The notes beneath the pieces were generated by a model, which searched no databases, was not told the origin of the DNA, and saw only the letters and a list, made by a program, of their open reading frames with translations. Shown here piece by piece: positions 51,311 to 60,357 of a stretch of 64,000 bases of DNA (position 1 is the stretch's first letter; the number at the start of each line of letters is the position of its first letter). The stretch spans positions 765,806 to 829,805 of the forward strand of contig JAEPNP010000001.1 in assembly GCA_017643395.1 (NCBI GenBank). Reading direction: 5' to 3'. Made by a program: the position numbers and the translations under genes. The DNA comes from Rhodothermales bacterium. Its GTDB lineage: Bacteria; Bacteroidota; Rhodothermia; Rhodothermales; UBA10348.

Positions 51311-53749
51311 ATGAAGTCTTTCACACTCCTTGTCGGCCTGCTGGCAGCCATCTCATCGTCCGCAGATCCGCTCTCAAACATTGGTACCATCGAGGGCCGG
51401 GTCGTTGGCGCAGACACCGGCACGCCACTCGCCACCGCCACCGTCGCCATCTGGGCGCTTCCAGATTCGACACTTGTGACCGGTGCCATTGCTGACGAAA
51501 GCGGCGCCTTCGAGGTCTCTCCGCTCGACCCCGGGTCCTACTATTTGGAGGCCTCGTTTGTCGGCTATGCGCCGTTCCGGTCCGAGGCGTTCGAGATTTC
51601 GACGACCTCACGCAAGATTTCCCTTAACCAGATTCGATTGCAGCCTGACTCGGCCGAGCTGGAAGGCGTGGAAGTGACAGCCGAGCGCGCCGAGGTAGCC
51701 TTCGAGATTGACCGCACCGTCTACAACACCAAGGATCAGATATCGGCGGCCGGCGGAAATGCGACGGACCTCCTACAAAACATCCCGTCTGTTGAGGTTG
51801 ATATCGATGGCAACATTTCGCTTCGGGGCAATCAGAACGTGGGTATCCTGATCAACGGCCGGCCGGCTCCGGCAAGGGGCGATGCGCTCACTGCTTTCCT
51901 CCAGCAATTGTCGGCGGAGATGATTGACCGCATCGAGGTGATTCCGAACCCCTCCGCCAAATTTGATCCCGAGGGCATGGCGGGCATGCTCAATATCGTG
52001 CTGAAGGAAGGCTCGAAGCTCGGCACATCCGGCGGTGTGACCCTCGGCGCCGGGTCGACGGGAGAGTACAATGCCTCCGGAAACCTGAACCTTCAGAAGG
52101 GTAAGCTGACCGTATTCTCGAACTACGGATTCCGCTCCTCCGAGCGCAATTCCAGTGGGTTCACGTTCCGGGAGAACCGGTTCCTGGATCCGCTCACGTT
52201 CCTCGAGCAGAACTCGTTCGGAGGTCGCGAGTCGCGCAGCCACGTCGGCAATGTTAATGCGGACTACGCCATCGACGGGCAAACCACGCTATCCGGTTCA
52301 GCGCTCTTGAGCACGCGCTCCGGCTCCAGCAACAACGCCAACCAGTACCTGGAACTCGCACAGACCGCGAGTCCCACCGGACGATATGACCGCCTGACGT
52401 TCGGCAACGGGGACGGCTCCAACATGGATTTCTCGAGCGCCTTCCGACGCGTTCTCGAGGCCAATCAGAATGAGGTCACGGCAGAGCTGCGTTTCAATCG
52501 TTCCACCAATACCAACCTGGACGCGTTTGAGGAGCAGAGCCTGGGGATCAATGACGGATCCATGCTGGGCATCCGGGATCGCAGCCGCGAGTCCCTGGAC
52601 ATTGCGGAGAACGAGTGGACCGGCCAGCTCGATGTGATCAAGCCGGTGGGTGGCCTGAAGCTGGAAACGGGCTATCGCGGCACGTTGTCTGCGATGGACA
52701 ACACGCTGTTCTCGGAGTTTCTGAACGCTTCAGGAGCTTTCGCAGCAGACGTCACCCGCAACAACACCTTTGACTACCAGGAGCAGGTCCATGCTGCGTA
52801 CGGACTGCTGAGTGGATCGATCGGCATTTTCGATGTGCAGGGGGGCGTTCGTGTGGAGCAGGTGCTGACCGACTTTGACCTGGCCACCACGGGGGAGACG
52901 TTCAACAACAACTACCGCTCGGTCTTCCCCAGCGGCATTGTCTCCTGGAAGCCTTCGTTCACCCGACAGGTCAAACTGAGCTACAGCAAGCGTGTGAACC
53001 GGCCACGCACCAGCATGCTGAACCCGTTCACCACGTTCTCCGATCCTCAGAACCTTTTCGTGGGCAACCCCTTTCTGAAGCCGCAATACACGCACGCCTT
53101 CGAACTCAGCCTGCAGCAGTTCTCGCGCAAAGGCTCTCTCAGCCTTTCGCCCTACTTCCGTCGCACGGTTGATGAAATGGAGCGCTTCAAGACCGTGAGC
53201 CAGGACGGCACGTCCACCACGACGTGGCGCAACTTTGACCAGAGCGACTCCTACGGCGCCGAGTTGGTCGGCAGTCTGCGGTTCGGCCGCAAGTTCAGCG
53301 GATTCGCGTCGTTCAATGCCTACCGGGTGGTCACCGACGCCTCCAGCCTGGGAGATGACCTTGCCTCTTCAGATCTGACGTGGTCTACTCGGGCCAATCT
53401 CTCCTGGAATGTCCGGGAAGGACTCGACATGCAGGCCTTCTGGTTCTATCGCGCACCGCGTGAGGTGGCGCAGGGTCGAATTGCTTCCTTCCAGGTGGCC
53501 AACCTGTCACTGCGGCAGAAGCTGCTGAACGACAAGGCTTCCCTGAGCCTGCGCGTCAGCGACCCGCTGAATCAGATGGGCTTCACGTTTGAGCTGGACT
53601 CGCCGACCTTCTACCAACTCGGCGAGCGCAACTGGGAGTCCCGCCGTGCCACCCTCACCTTCACGTACAACTTTGGTCAGGCGCCCAAGCAGCAGCGTCG
53701 CAACGCACAGCGCGGTGACGAGGGCATGGGGGACATGGGAATCAACTAG
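51311..53749 (+). CDS. TonB-dependent receptor, OMP_b-brl_3 type
   Basis: An 812-aa outer-membrane protein. After a signal peptide it has a CarboxypepD_reg-like domain (~30-110: EGRVVGADTGTPLATATVAI, SFVGYAPFRSEAF). The plug (~130-240) carries GNATDLLQNIPSVEVD, LRGNQNVGILINGRP and IEVIPNPSAKFDPEG. The barrel ends in TLTFTYNFGQ. This matches the outer membrane beta-barrel family PF14905. ATG 51311 is preferred over an upstream GTG at 51287. No SusD gene follows. Ligand unknown. Confidence 0.88.
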   Translation: MKSFTLLVGLLAAISSSADPLSNIGTIEGRVVGADTGTPLATATVAIWALPDSTLVTGAIADESGAFEVSPLDPGSYYLEASFVGYAPFRSEAFEISTTSRKISLNQIRLQPDSAELEGVEVTAERAEVAFEIDRTVYNTKDQISAAGGNATDLLQNIPSVEVDIDGNISLRGNQNVGILINGRPAPARGDALTAFLQQLSAEMIDRIEVIPNPSAKFDPEGMAGMLNIVLKEGSKLGTSGGVTLGAGSTGEYNASGNLNLQKGKLTVFSNYGFRSSERNSSGFTFRENRFLDPLTFLEQNSFGGRESRSHVGNVNADYAIDGQTTLSGSALLSTRSGSSNNANQYLELAQTASPTGRYDRLTFGNGDGSNMDFSSAFRRVLEANQNEVTAELRFNRSTNTNLDAFEEQSLGINDGSMLGIRDRSRESLDIAENEWTGQLDVIKPVGGLKLETGYRGTLSAMDNTLFSEFLNASGAFAADVTRNNTFDYQEQVHAAYGLLSGSIGIFDVQGGVRVEQVLTDFDLATTGETFNNNYRSVFPSGIVSWKPSFTRQVKLSYSKRVNRPRTSMLNPFTTFSDPQNLFVGNPFLKPQYTHAFELSLQQFSRKGSLSLSPYFRRTVDEMERFKTVSQDGTSTTTWRNFDQSDSYGAELVGSLRFGRKFSGFASFNAYRVVTDASSLGDDLASSDLTWSTRANLSWNVREGLDMQAFWFYRAPREVAQGRIASFQVANLSLRQKLLNDKASLSLRVSDPLNQMGFTFELDSPTFYQLGERNWESRRATLTFTYNFGQAPKQQRRNAQRGDEGMGDMGIN

Positions 53750-53771
53750 CCGTTGGCTGAACCCGGGGACG

Positions 53772-54098
53772 TCAGACCTTCAAGCCGCGCGCTATCTGCC
53801 CGGCACGTTCGGCGTCCGCGGGTTCGGCATCTTCAAGTTCAATCAGGGGCTTGCCCTCCTGGAGAGAATCCCACTCCTGGCTGGTCACGATCGCCTCCAG
53901 GTTTTGAATGCGTCGTTCCGCTGCGGCTAGTGCCACCGCCTGGTGCTGCACGACCTCCTTCAATTCGGCCGTCACCGCATCAACCTCGGCGTCGCGGGCC
54001 CCTGCCCATCCGCGCAGACCGGCCCACACCGCAAGGCCGGCAATGCCAAGGCCGGCCAGGGTGGATGCAACTACAATTATCTGGAGCCAAAATGGCAT
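53772..54098 (-). CDS. Small membrane protein with coiled coil, PspB-like
   Basis: A 108-aa protein with one N-terminal membrane segment (residues 4-30) and a long helix. The stretch ERRIQNLEAIVTSQEWDSLQ resembles the C-terminal helix of phage shock protein B (with R-x-x-x-LE-x-I and Trp). An acidic tail follows. PspB regulates and stabilises the inner membrane with PspC, but no psp gene is seen nearby, so this is a tentative family call. It lies between two outer-membrane receptor genes, 65 bp downstream of the one in its own direction. Confidence 0.6.
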   Translation of the reverse strand: MPFWLQIIVVASTLAGLGIAGLAVWAGLRGWAGARDAEVDAVTAELKEVVQHQAVALAAAERRIQNLEAIVTSQEWDSLQEGKPLIELEDAEPADAERAGQIARGLKV

Positions 54099-54163
54099 GG
54101 GAGCGTCCTCATGGTGTCTTTGGGGACTACGACACAGCCAAGTAGCGGTTGCGCCGGCGGCTC

Positions 54164-56323
54164 CTACCTCCCCAAGACCGCCAGCTTGACCCCGCCGTTT
54201 ATGACGAACCCGTCCATCGGCGCCCAGATCTCCGCAAATAGCGGGTTCTCTCTGGAGCCGCGAACTACCGGCGCGTAGTTGCTCTGCTTGGTATCCAGGA
54301 AGTTCTCGAGGTTGAGAAAGAGCCGCGCGCGGCCTATCCGCCTCTCGCCCATCAGCCCCATGATCAGGAATCCGTCCGTCGAGCTTCCGTCCGCGAGGTG
54401 CTGGCGGCCGGTGTAGTACGCCTCCAATCCGACTCTTCCCCGACCGTGTTTTTCGTACACGAGCACGGTGTACGTCTTGTGCCGGGGCGTCAGCGGATGC
54501 CGCTCGGCATCCGGTCCCCTGGCGCGCAGGTGCACGTATCCGAGGAAGAGCTTCAGGTGTTCGAGGGAGAGCTTGATGTTCGTCTCGAATGCCCGGGTCG
54601 TGATCGGGTCTTCGGCGTTCGTGTACCGCAAGCCGGCCTGGTCGCGATGGGGAATCAGCGGGTGATTGATCGTCGTGAAATGAACAGCCTGGTTCAGACT
54701 CACAGCCAGCCGTTCCATGACCACGCCCCGGTAATTGACGTCCAGACTGCCGCCGTTCGAACGCTCGGCAACCACCTCATCGTCCAGCGGGACCACGTCC
54801 CGAAACGCCACCTCTTCAGAGGGCTTCAGGAAGATGGTCGGTGCCTTGTAACCGCGACCACCGCTGATGCGGGCGCTCACGTTCGGCGTCGCGCGCAGTA
54901 GTGCCGACACCTTCGGCAGCAGGAACGCGCCGAAGGCATCGTGCCAATCGGCACGGAGACCTGTCTCCAGGACCAACCGACCCGAAACATCCCAGGTATC
55001 CTGCACGAAGCCGCCCAGGGACGCATGGGCGTAGTCCCGTTTCCGAGCGATGGGCACATCTCGTTCTCGGAACGAGTCCGTGCGAAGATCCAGGCCGAAC
55101 ACCAGATCTCGGTGGGTGCCGTCCACCAATACGGAGGCCTCCGAGTAAGTAGCAATCTGGCGTCCTTCGAATCGATAGTCCGGCACCTCGATAGTCCGAT
55201 CGAACAGGCTCACACTGTTCTTCAGGGTCAGCCTGTATCGCTCGGCGCGGTGGTCGATCCTTGACTGGCTGGTGATTCGTGCCGTGTTGTTTTGCTCGAG
55301 AAATGGGATGCCCGAGAATCGTTCGTCGGTCAACAAGGCCATGTCGCCCCCTTTCCGTTCCTCAACGATGCCCGAAAGCCCGACTGATGCCGTCGTGCGC
55401 TCAGACGGATAGAAGAACAGCCGGGGGTTGATGGTCAGTCTCCGGGACTCCGGCAGGTTGGAAAACTGGTCGTCGTCTGGGTCGTAGGCCTGCTGCCGAT
55501 TTGCCGACACCAGCACGGTCGTACCTGCGCGGTTCCGGCGAGCCCGATAGAAGCCGCCCGCGTCGACACCGCCGGCGCTGGTTGTATTGATGAGGAGATC
55601 CAGCGAAGGCTCTCCATCGGGACCTTTCGAGACCAGGTTTACGAGGCCTGCGATCGCATCGCCCCCATAAAGTGTCGATGATGGCCCTTTGATGACCTCG
55701 ACCTGCGCGAGGTCCAGGGGCGGGACCTGCAGCAACGAGAGCCCCCCGGAGAACCCGCCATAGACGGGAAATCCGTCCTTCAGCATCTGCGTGTAGCGTC
55801 CGTCGAGACCCTGAATCCGGATGGAGGCACCCCCCGACACGGCAGAAGTCTGCTGCACCATGATGCCGGGCGACTCGTTGAGCAGCATGGAGATGTTGGA
55901 GGGCTCCATGGAGATCTTCTCGTCGATCTCCTCCCCTGCGATGGTCTCCACGCGTACGGCCTGGTCGGCAATGCTGCGACTCGTTCGCGTTGCGCTCACC
56001 GAAATGGCCTCCAGCGCTTCATGGTCCTCCTCGAGGCTGACCTCAAACACCCTGGCGGGGTCCGCCAACGGAAAAGTGAGCGGCAGGCGAAGGGTTTCGA
56101 ATCCGACGTACGAGAACACGAGCACGCCCGGGCCTGCCGGGATCCCGGCAATCGACACGAGGCCGTCCACATCCGTGGCTGCTCCCGTGGTGGTGCCCTC
56201 CAGCGTCACGTTCACGCCGGCCAGCGGCGACCCGTCGTGGGCATCGGTCACCCGGGCCCGAAAGTCTTGGGCCGAAGCGGTCGCTACGCCAAAAGTGAGC
56301 ACTATTCCGAGAATGAGCCGCAT
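54164..56323 (-). CDS. TonB-dependent receptor
   Basis: A 719-aa outer-membrane receptor. After a signal peptide ending at ASAQD, the N-terminal CarboxypepD_reg-like domain (~20-100) has VTDAHDGSPLAGVNVTLEG, then FSYVGFETLRLP. The plug (~120-235) shows PSNISMLLNESPGIMVQQT, IRIQGLDGRYTQML and VIKGPSSTLYGGDAIAG. The barrel follows, ending in the Lys/Ala/Val-rich GGVKLAVLGR, so the C-terminal residue is not Phe. ATG 56323 begins the signal peptide; the frame is open to 56353. It is divergent from the antiporter gene. Confidence 0.88.
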   Translation of the reverse strand: MRLILGIVLTFGVATASAQDFRARVTDAHDGSPLAGVNVTLEGTTTGAATDVDGLVSIAGIPAGPGVLVFSYVGFETLRLPLTFPLADPARVFEVSLEEDHEALEAISVSATRTSRSIADQAVRVETIAGEEIDEKISMEPSNISMLLNESPGIMVQQTSAVSGGASIRIQGLDGRYTQMLKDGFPVYGGFSGGLSLLQVPPLDLAQVEVIKGPSSTLYGGDAIAGLVNLVSKGPDGEPSLDLLINTTSAGGVDAGGFYRARRNRAGTTVLVSANRQQAYDPDDDQFSNLPESRRLTINPRLFFYPSERTTASVGLSGIVEERKGGDMALLTDERFSGIPFLEQNNTARITSQSRIDHRAERYRLTLKNSVSLFDRTIEVPDYRFEGRQIATYSEASVLVDGTHRDLVFGLDLRTDSFRERDVPIARKRDYAHASLGGFVQDTWDVSGRLVLETGLRADWHDAFGAFLLPKVSALLRATPNVSARISGGRGYKAPTIFLKPSEEVAFRDVVPLDDEVVAERSNGGSLDVNYRGVVMERLAVSLNQAVHFTTINHPLIPHRDQAGLRYTNAEDPITTRAFETNIKLSLEHLKLFLGYVHLRARGPDAERHPLTPRHKTYTVLVYEKHGRGRVGLEAYYTGRQHLADGSSTDGFLIMGLMGERRIGRARLFLNLENFLDTKQSNYAPVVRGSRENPLFAEIWAPMDGFVINGGVKLAVLGR

Positions 56324-56465
56324 GCGTTGTGGGGATGGGTGGTCGGCGGGCATGAGGCCCGATGGACAGCCCCCTCCCAGCGCGCTCGCGCCCTCTGAGT
56401 TCCCCCAACGGAAGTATTCGGCCTATCTGCGCGGGCAGACGCCGTGCGCAGACAGGCGGGAATCC

Positions 56466-56473
56466 TATCTTTG
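56466..56473 (+). promoter_or_regulatory. Bacteroidota-type -7 promoter box upstream of the antiporter
   Basis: TATCTTTG at 56466-56473 is an exact match to TAnnTTTG, the -7 element used by Bacteroidota sigma-ABfr-like factors. It lies 36 bp ahead of the antiporter ATG. No TTTG -33 box is seen at the expected distance, so confidence is limited. Confidence 0.45.
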
Positions 56474-56508
56474 CCGACTCGCCCCCACCCTTGCACATCC
56501 GGCACTGA

Positions 56509-58428
56509 ATGGTCCAGACGCTTCTGTACACGGTCGGATTCGTGGTAATCTGCCTGGCTTCGCACCGCATCGGGCAGTTCTTCTCATGGATCCGCCTACC
56601 GTACATCACCGGATACCTGTTTGCCGGGGCGCTGGTGGCGTCATTCGGGCTGGATTTCATCCCTTCCGGCGCTGCTCAGGACCTTCGCTTCATTGACGAG
56701 CTTTCGCTGGCGGTCATCGCGTTCGTTGCAGGCAGCGAGCTCTACCTGAAAGACCTCCGAAGCCGGCTCGGAAGCATTCTCTGGACCACCGGCGGCATCC
56801 TGGTCGTGGCGCTGCTGCTTGGTGGTGTCGCCATTTACGTGCTCACCGAGTTCATTCCGTTCACCCGCGGAATGGAGCCGGCCAGCCGTCTTGCCGTCGC
56901 CCTGTTGGGCAGCACCGTCCTGCTTGCCCTCTCCCCCCCCTCGACGATCGCCGTGATAAAGGAGGCGCGCGCCCGCGGACCCTTCACCTCCACGACGTTG
57001 GGCGTGACGGTGCTGATGGACGTCGCCATCATCGTGCTGTTTGCCGTGAGCGCGTCCGTGGCAAGCGCACTGCTCCTGGATGTGTCCTTCAGCATCGGTT
57101 TCGTCGGGGTGCTCGTGCTGGACCTGACGCTGGCTATCGGGATCGGGCTTATAGTCGGCAAGCTTCTCCAGGCCCTACTGGCCGCCAGGTGGCACATCTG
57201 GCTCAAACAGGGCCTCGTCGTACTGATCGGCTGGAGCATCTTTCTGTTGGCCGGTCAGGTAAAGCAGTTCTCCGCGGCCCAGCTGCCGTTCGAGATCTAC
57301 ATCGAGCCGTTGCTGATTGCGTTGGTGGCGGGATTCCTGGTCGCCAACTACACGGCCCACCGGGCGCAGTTTGACGACCTGTTGCATGCCATCGGCCCCG
57401 CCGTCTACGTCGCCTTCTTTACGCTCACGGGGATCTCCCTGAAGCTGGACATCCTGATCACTGTGCTGCCCGTCGCAGGTGCCCTGTTTGTTGTGCGAGG
57501 GCTCGGCATCTTCATCGGCTCATTCGCAGGCGGCGCGCTGGCCGGTGTCTCGCCGCAGCACCGCAGGATCTCGTGGATGGCGTTCATCACGCAGGCCGGC
57601 ATTGCGCTGGGCCTCGCCCGCGAGGTGGCCGTGCAGTTCCCGGCGCTGGGAGACGCGTTCGCCACCCTCATTATCTCGGTTGTGGTCCTGAACGAGATCT
57701 TCGGGCCGCTCTTCCTGAAAGCCGCGCTGAAGCGCGTCGGGGAAACCAACCTGCCCGAGGACGGCACACCAGATGAGGTTCGGGATGTGCTCATCCTCGG
57801 GATTGAAAGCCAGTCCATCGCCCTCGCGCGACAGCTCCAGGAGGAAGGCTGGCAGGTGGCACTGGCCGATCCCGACCCGGCCCAGATCAAGCGCCTGGAG
57901 GGCTCCGGCCTCACGGGCCATGTGCTCGACGAGGACGACCCGAATGCACTGAGTCAGCTGCTGTCGGGCGACACCGACTCGCTCGTAGCCATGCTGCGCA
58001 GCGACGAAGCCAACCTGGAGGCCTGCACCCAGGCGTTTGAGCGGTATGGCGTCGACCGCATGGTCGTTCGGCTGCAGGACATGAAGAACATGGGCCCCTT
58101 CCGGGAGATGGGCGTGCTCGTGGTCGATGCGACCTCTGCCCTGGTCAGCCTTATTGATCAGGCCGTGCGCGCGCCCCAGACGGCCGCTCTGCTCCTCCAC
58201 CAGGGCGACGACCGGGAGGTCATCCAGATCACCCTCAGCCACGAGGAAATGAGCGGGGTTGAAGTGCGCGACCTGCGTCTCCCGGGCGATGTGCTTCTGC
58301 TGGGAATCCGTCGCAACCGTGCTTCGCTCGTACCACATGGCACGACCGTGCTGAAGCTGCGGGACGAAATCACGCTGCTCGGCAGTCGGGAAAGCCTCGA
58401 CGCCGTGACTCTGCGACTCGGCTATTGA
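56509..58428 (+). CDS. CPA2-type cation:proton antiporter with RCK domains (KefB-like)
   Basis: A 639-aa protein. Residues 1-400 are a Na+/H+ exchanger-type membrane domain (about 12 segments, with GYLFAGALVAS and ITQAGIALGLA). A TrkA-N/RCK domain (~415-540: DVLILGIESQSIALARQLQ) and an RCK-C module (~555-639) follow. KefB/KefC-type antiporters exchange K+ for H+ in stress; nucleotide binding to RCK gates them. The GXXXXGX pocket is LGIESQS, so the nucleotide preference is unclear. It is convergent with the TerB/DUF533-like gene without any gap. Confidence 0.88.
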   Translation: MVQTLLYTVGFVVICLASHRIGQFFSWIRLPYITGYLFAGALVASFGLDFIPSGAAQDLRFIDELSLAVIAFVAGSELYLKDLRSRLGSILWTTGGILVVALLLGGVAIYVLTEFIPFTRGMEPASRLAVALLGSTVLLALSPPSTIAVIKEARARGPFTSTTLGVTVLMDVAIIVLFAVSASVASALLLDVSFSIGFVGVLVLDLTLAIGIGLIVGKLLQALLAARWHIWLKQGLVVLIGWSIFLLAGQVKQFSAAQLPFEIYIEPLLIALVAGFLVANYTAHRAQFDDLLHAIGPAVYVAFFTLTGISLKLDILITVLPVAGALFVVRGLGIFIGSFAGGALAGVSPQHRRISWMAFITQAGIALGLAREVAVQFPALGDAFATLIISVVVLNEIFGPLFLKAALKRVGETNLPEDGTPDEVRDVLILGIESQSIALARQLQEEGWQVALADPDPAQIKRLEGSGLTGHVLDEDDPNALSQLLSGDTDSLVAMLRSDEANLEACTQAFERYGVDRMVVRLQDMKNMGPFREMGVLVVDATSALVSLIDQAVRAPQTAALLLHQGDDREVIQITLSHEEMSGVEVRDLRLPGDVLLLGIRRNRASLVPHGTTVLKLRDEITLLGSRESLDAVTLRLGY

Positions 58429-59070
58429 TTAGCCGACTTCCTGGTCAATCTGGTTGACCAGCTCGCGAGGCAGTTGCAGACGGGCCGCAAGGGCCTCGAG
58501 ATAAGCCACCTCTGCCGGGTGATCCACGTCTATGGCCATTCGAGACACCATGTAGAGCTCGGTGGCCTGCTCTACACCCGTTGCCAGCGCGGCCACATCG
58601 TTCAGCCCCGGCGGGTCTGAGAGCGCATCGAACACGAAGCCTTTTTCCAGAGCTTCCAGGTCCGACTCTCCGACGCGCTCGAATATCACGCGCTGCTCGT
58701 CCGGCCCGATGTGGCCGTCCGCATTCGCCGCAGAGATCATCGCCAGAACCAGTGCGAGTTCGAAGGGCTGCCCGTCCGCAGAAGGAGCGGCTGACGGCAG
58801 GAACCGGTCCTCCGGAATGTGGGGCGCCGACTGGTCGGTCTGGTAATTCTGGTAGGCACGATACGCCAATGCGCCCAACGCCGCCGCTCCGCCATACTTG
58901 GCGGCCTTGCGCGCCTTCTTGCGCACTTTTTTGCTGCCCATCATCAACCCCAGCATACCGCCCACGGCCAATCCGCCGGCTGCACCGCGTTTTGCGGCCC
59001 GGTTGGTGTCCGTTCCGGGGGTCGAAGCCCCCTCTCCAAGGAATTGATCCAGCAGCAGTTTGACGTCCAT
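58429..59070 (-). CDS. TerB/DUF533-family protein
   Basis: A 213-aa protein of the DUF533 (YebE/inner-membrane-associated TerB-like) family. Residues ~1-80 carry a Gly-Lys-rich stretch (KRGAAGGLAVGGMLG, GGAAALGALAYRAYQ). The C-terminal ~110 residues are an alpha-helical TerB-like domain with the conserved ANADGHIGPDEQR motif (acidic D-x-D-type loop). Function is unknown. Its stop is directly adjacent to the antiporter stop. Confidence 0.78.
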   Translation of the reverse strand: MDVKLLLDQFLGEGASTPGTDTNRAAKRGAAGGLAVGGMLGLMMGSKKVRKKARKAAKYGGAAALGALAYRAYQNYQTDQSAPHIPEDRFLPSAAPSADGQPFELALVLAMISAANADGHIGPDEQRVIFERVGESDLEALEKGFVFDALSDPPGLNDVAALATGVEQATELYMVSRMAIDVDHPAEVAYLEALAARLQLPRELVNQIDQEVG

Positions 59071-59149
59071 CGCAGTCGAGTCAGGTGAGGTAATTCTGCC
59101 TACGACGGCGGGCGCCGGGGTTGCATTATGAAGCCCGGATTCAAGAAGG

Positions 59150-60070
59150 TCAGTTGCCGAGGAGCCCGTCCAGCATTTCCACCAGTTCGTCCCGTGAATA
59201 GGAGAACTGATGGTTCTCGTTCAGCTGAACCATCTCCCGCATGATCTGCATGATGGTGATCTGCGCCTCTCGCTGGTTGGGCACCACCATATACCGTCTC
59301 TGGGGCGTGTCGGACGTCATGAAGTCCAGCGCGGCGAGCGCCACGTCATCGGGCTCCTGAAAGTTGGAGCGATCCCTGGGGCCGCCGAAGACCTCGTACA
59401 TCGAACGGTCGTAGCGCGAGTTCTCCGCTGTGTAGCCCGCGGCTTCCATGCGCTCAACCATGGTTTGGATGATGCGAGACTTGTAGTTGCCCGGCTCCAC
59501 GGCAGCGACGGACACGCCGAACACGCCCATCTCTGCGGCCAGGGCGTCCGTGTAGGCCTCGACCGCGTGCTTGCTCATGCTGTACGCGCCCAGGAAACCT
59601 CCCGACAGAATGCCGGAAATGGAGGACGTGTTCATGATGCGCCCCTCGCTTTCGATGATGAGGTCACCGAAGGCCTGTGTGACGCGGTAGGGCCCGAAGA
59701 CGTTGACGTCCAGCTGGAAGTCCAGGTCTTCCTCGGGCATCTCGATAAGTGGGCCGACCACGGCCACCCCCGCATTGTTGATCAACCCGAACAGGCCTCG
59801 CCCCTCCGCACGCACACGATCAGCCGCAGCATCGATGTCCTCCTGGATCGTCACGTCCAATCGGATGGCCGTGACGTTCTCCATCGCATCGAGACGGTCC
59901 AGGTCCTCCTGTTTGCGCGCGCCGGCGTAGACGTGGAAGCCGTTCTCGGAGAGCACTTCCGTCATGCGAAGGCCGATGCCGGAGCTGGCGCCGGTAACAA
60001 GCACCGTCTGCTGAGCCTGAGCGGGGGTGAGCACGAAGAGGAAGGCGAGGCAGAGAATGGTCGTGCGCAT
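59150..60070 (-). CDS. Short-chain dehydrogenase/reductase with a signal peptide
   Basis: A 306-aa SDR. The start of the fold, TVLVTGASSGIGLRM (T-G-x3-G-x-G at ~25), is preceded by a 20-residue hydrophobic leader with cleavage-like AQAQQ. The active-site set is Asn in NNAGVAV, Ser in TSSISG, and YSMSK (Y-x3-K). Exported NAD(P)-dependent SDRs are unusual because the cofactor is not expected in the periplasm; the leader might act as a membrane anchor instead. ATG 60070 begins the leader; longer frames extend into the GC-rich repeat, which I reject. Confidence 0.82.
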   Translation of the reverse strand: MRTTILCLAFLFVLTPAQAQQTVLVTGASSGIGLRMTEVLSENGFHVYAGARKQEDLDRLDAMENVTAIRLDVTIQEDIDAAADRVRAEGRGLFGLINNAGVAVVGPLIEMPEEDLDFQLDVNVFGPYRVTQAFGDLIIESEGRIMNTSSISGILSGGFLGAYSMSKHAVEAYTDALAAEMGVFGVSVAAVEPGNYKSRIIQTMVERMEAAGYTAENSRYDRSMYEVFGGPRDRSNFQEPDDVALAALDFMTSDTPQRRYMVVPNQREAQITIMQIMREMVQLNENHQFSYSRDELVEMLDGLLGN

Positions 60071-60109
60071 CACGATGGGGTTTGATTTCGGGGCAATGGT
60101 ACGGCCCGG

Positions 60110-60345
60110 AGCGGGGCGGCGCTTGTGGGGGGGCGCTGGGGGCTGGCGCGGCGTTGGGGGCTGGCGCGGCGTCGGGGGCCTGGCGTGGCGTCGGGGGCCT
60201 GGCGCGGCGCTGGCCGGGACGCGGCGTTGGCCGGGGCGCGGCGGCGGTGAAGGCCGCGGCGCGGCGCCTGGCTCGGCGCCTGCCGTGGGCGTGGCGGTGA
60301 CGGCCGCGGCGCCGGGCGGGCCAAAACGCCGCCAAGCGCGCCCTG
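60110..60345. repeat. GC-rich tandem repeat beside locus D
   Basis: A 236-bp GC-rich stretch without a gene. From ~60126 to 60215 it holds four direct 18-19 bp units of GGGGGCTGGCGCGGCGTT type, then degenerate GGCGCGGCG runs. It separates the SDR start from triplet D. The unit length equals the 18-bp unit at locus C although the sequence differs. Confidence 0.6.
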
Positions 60346-60357
60346 GCACCGCCCGAA

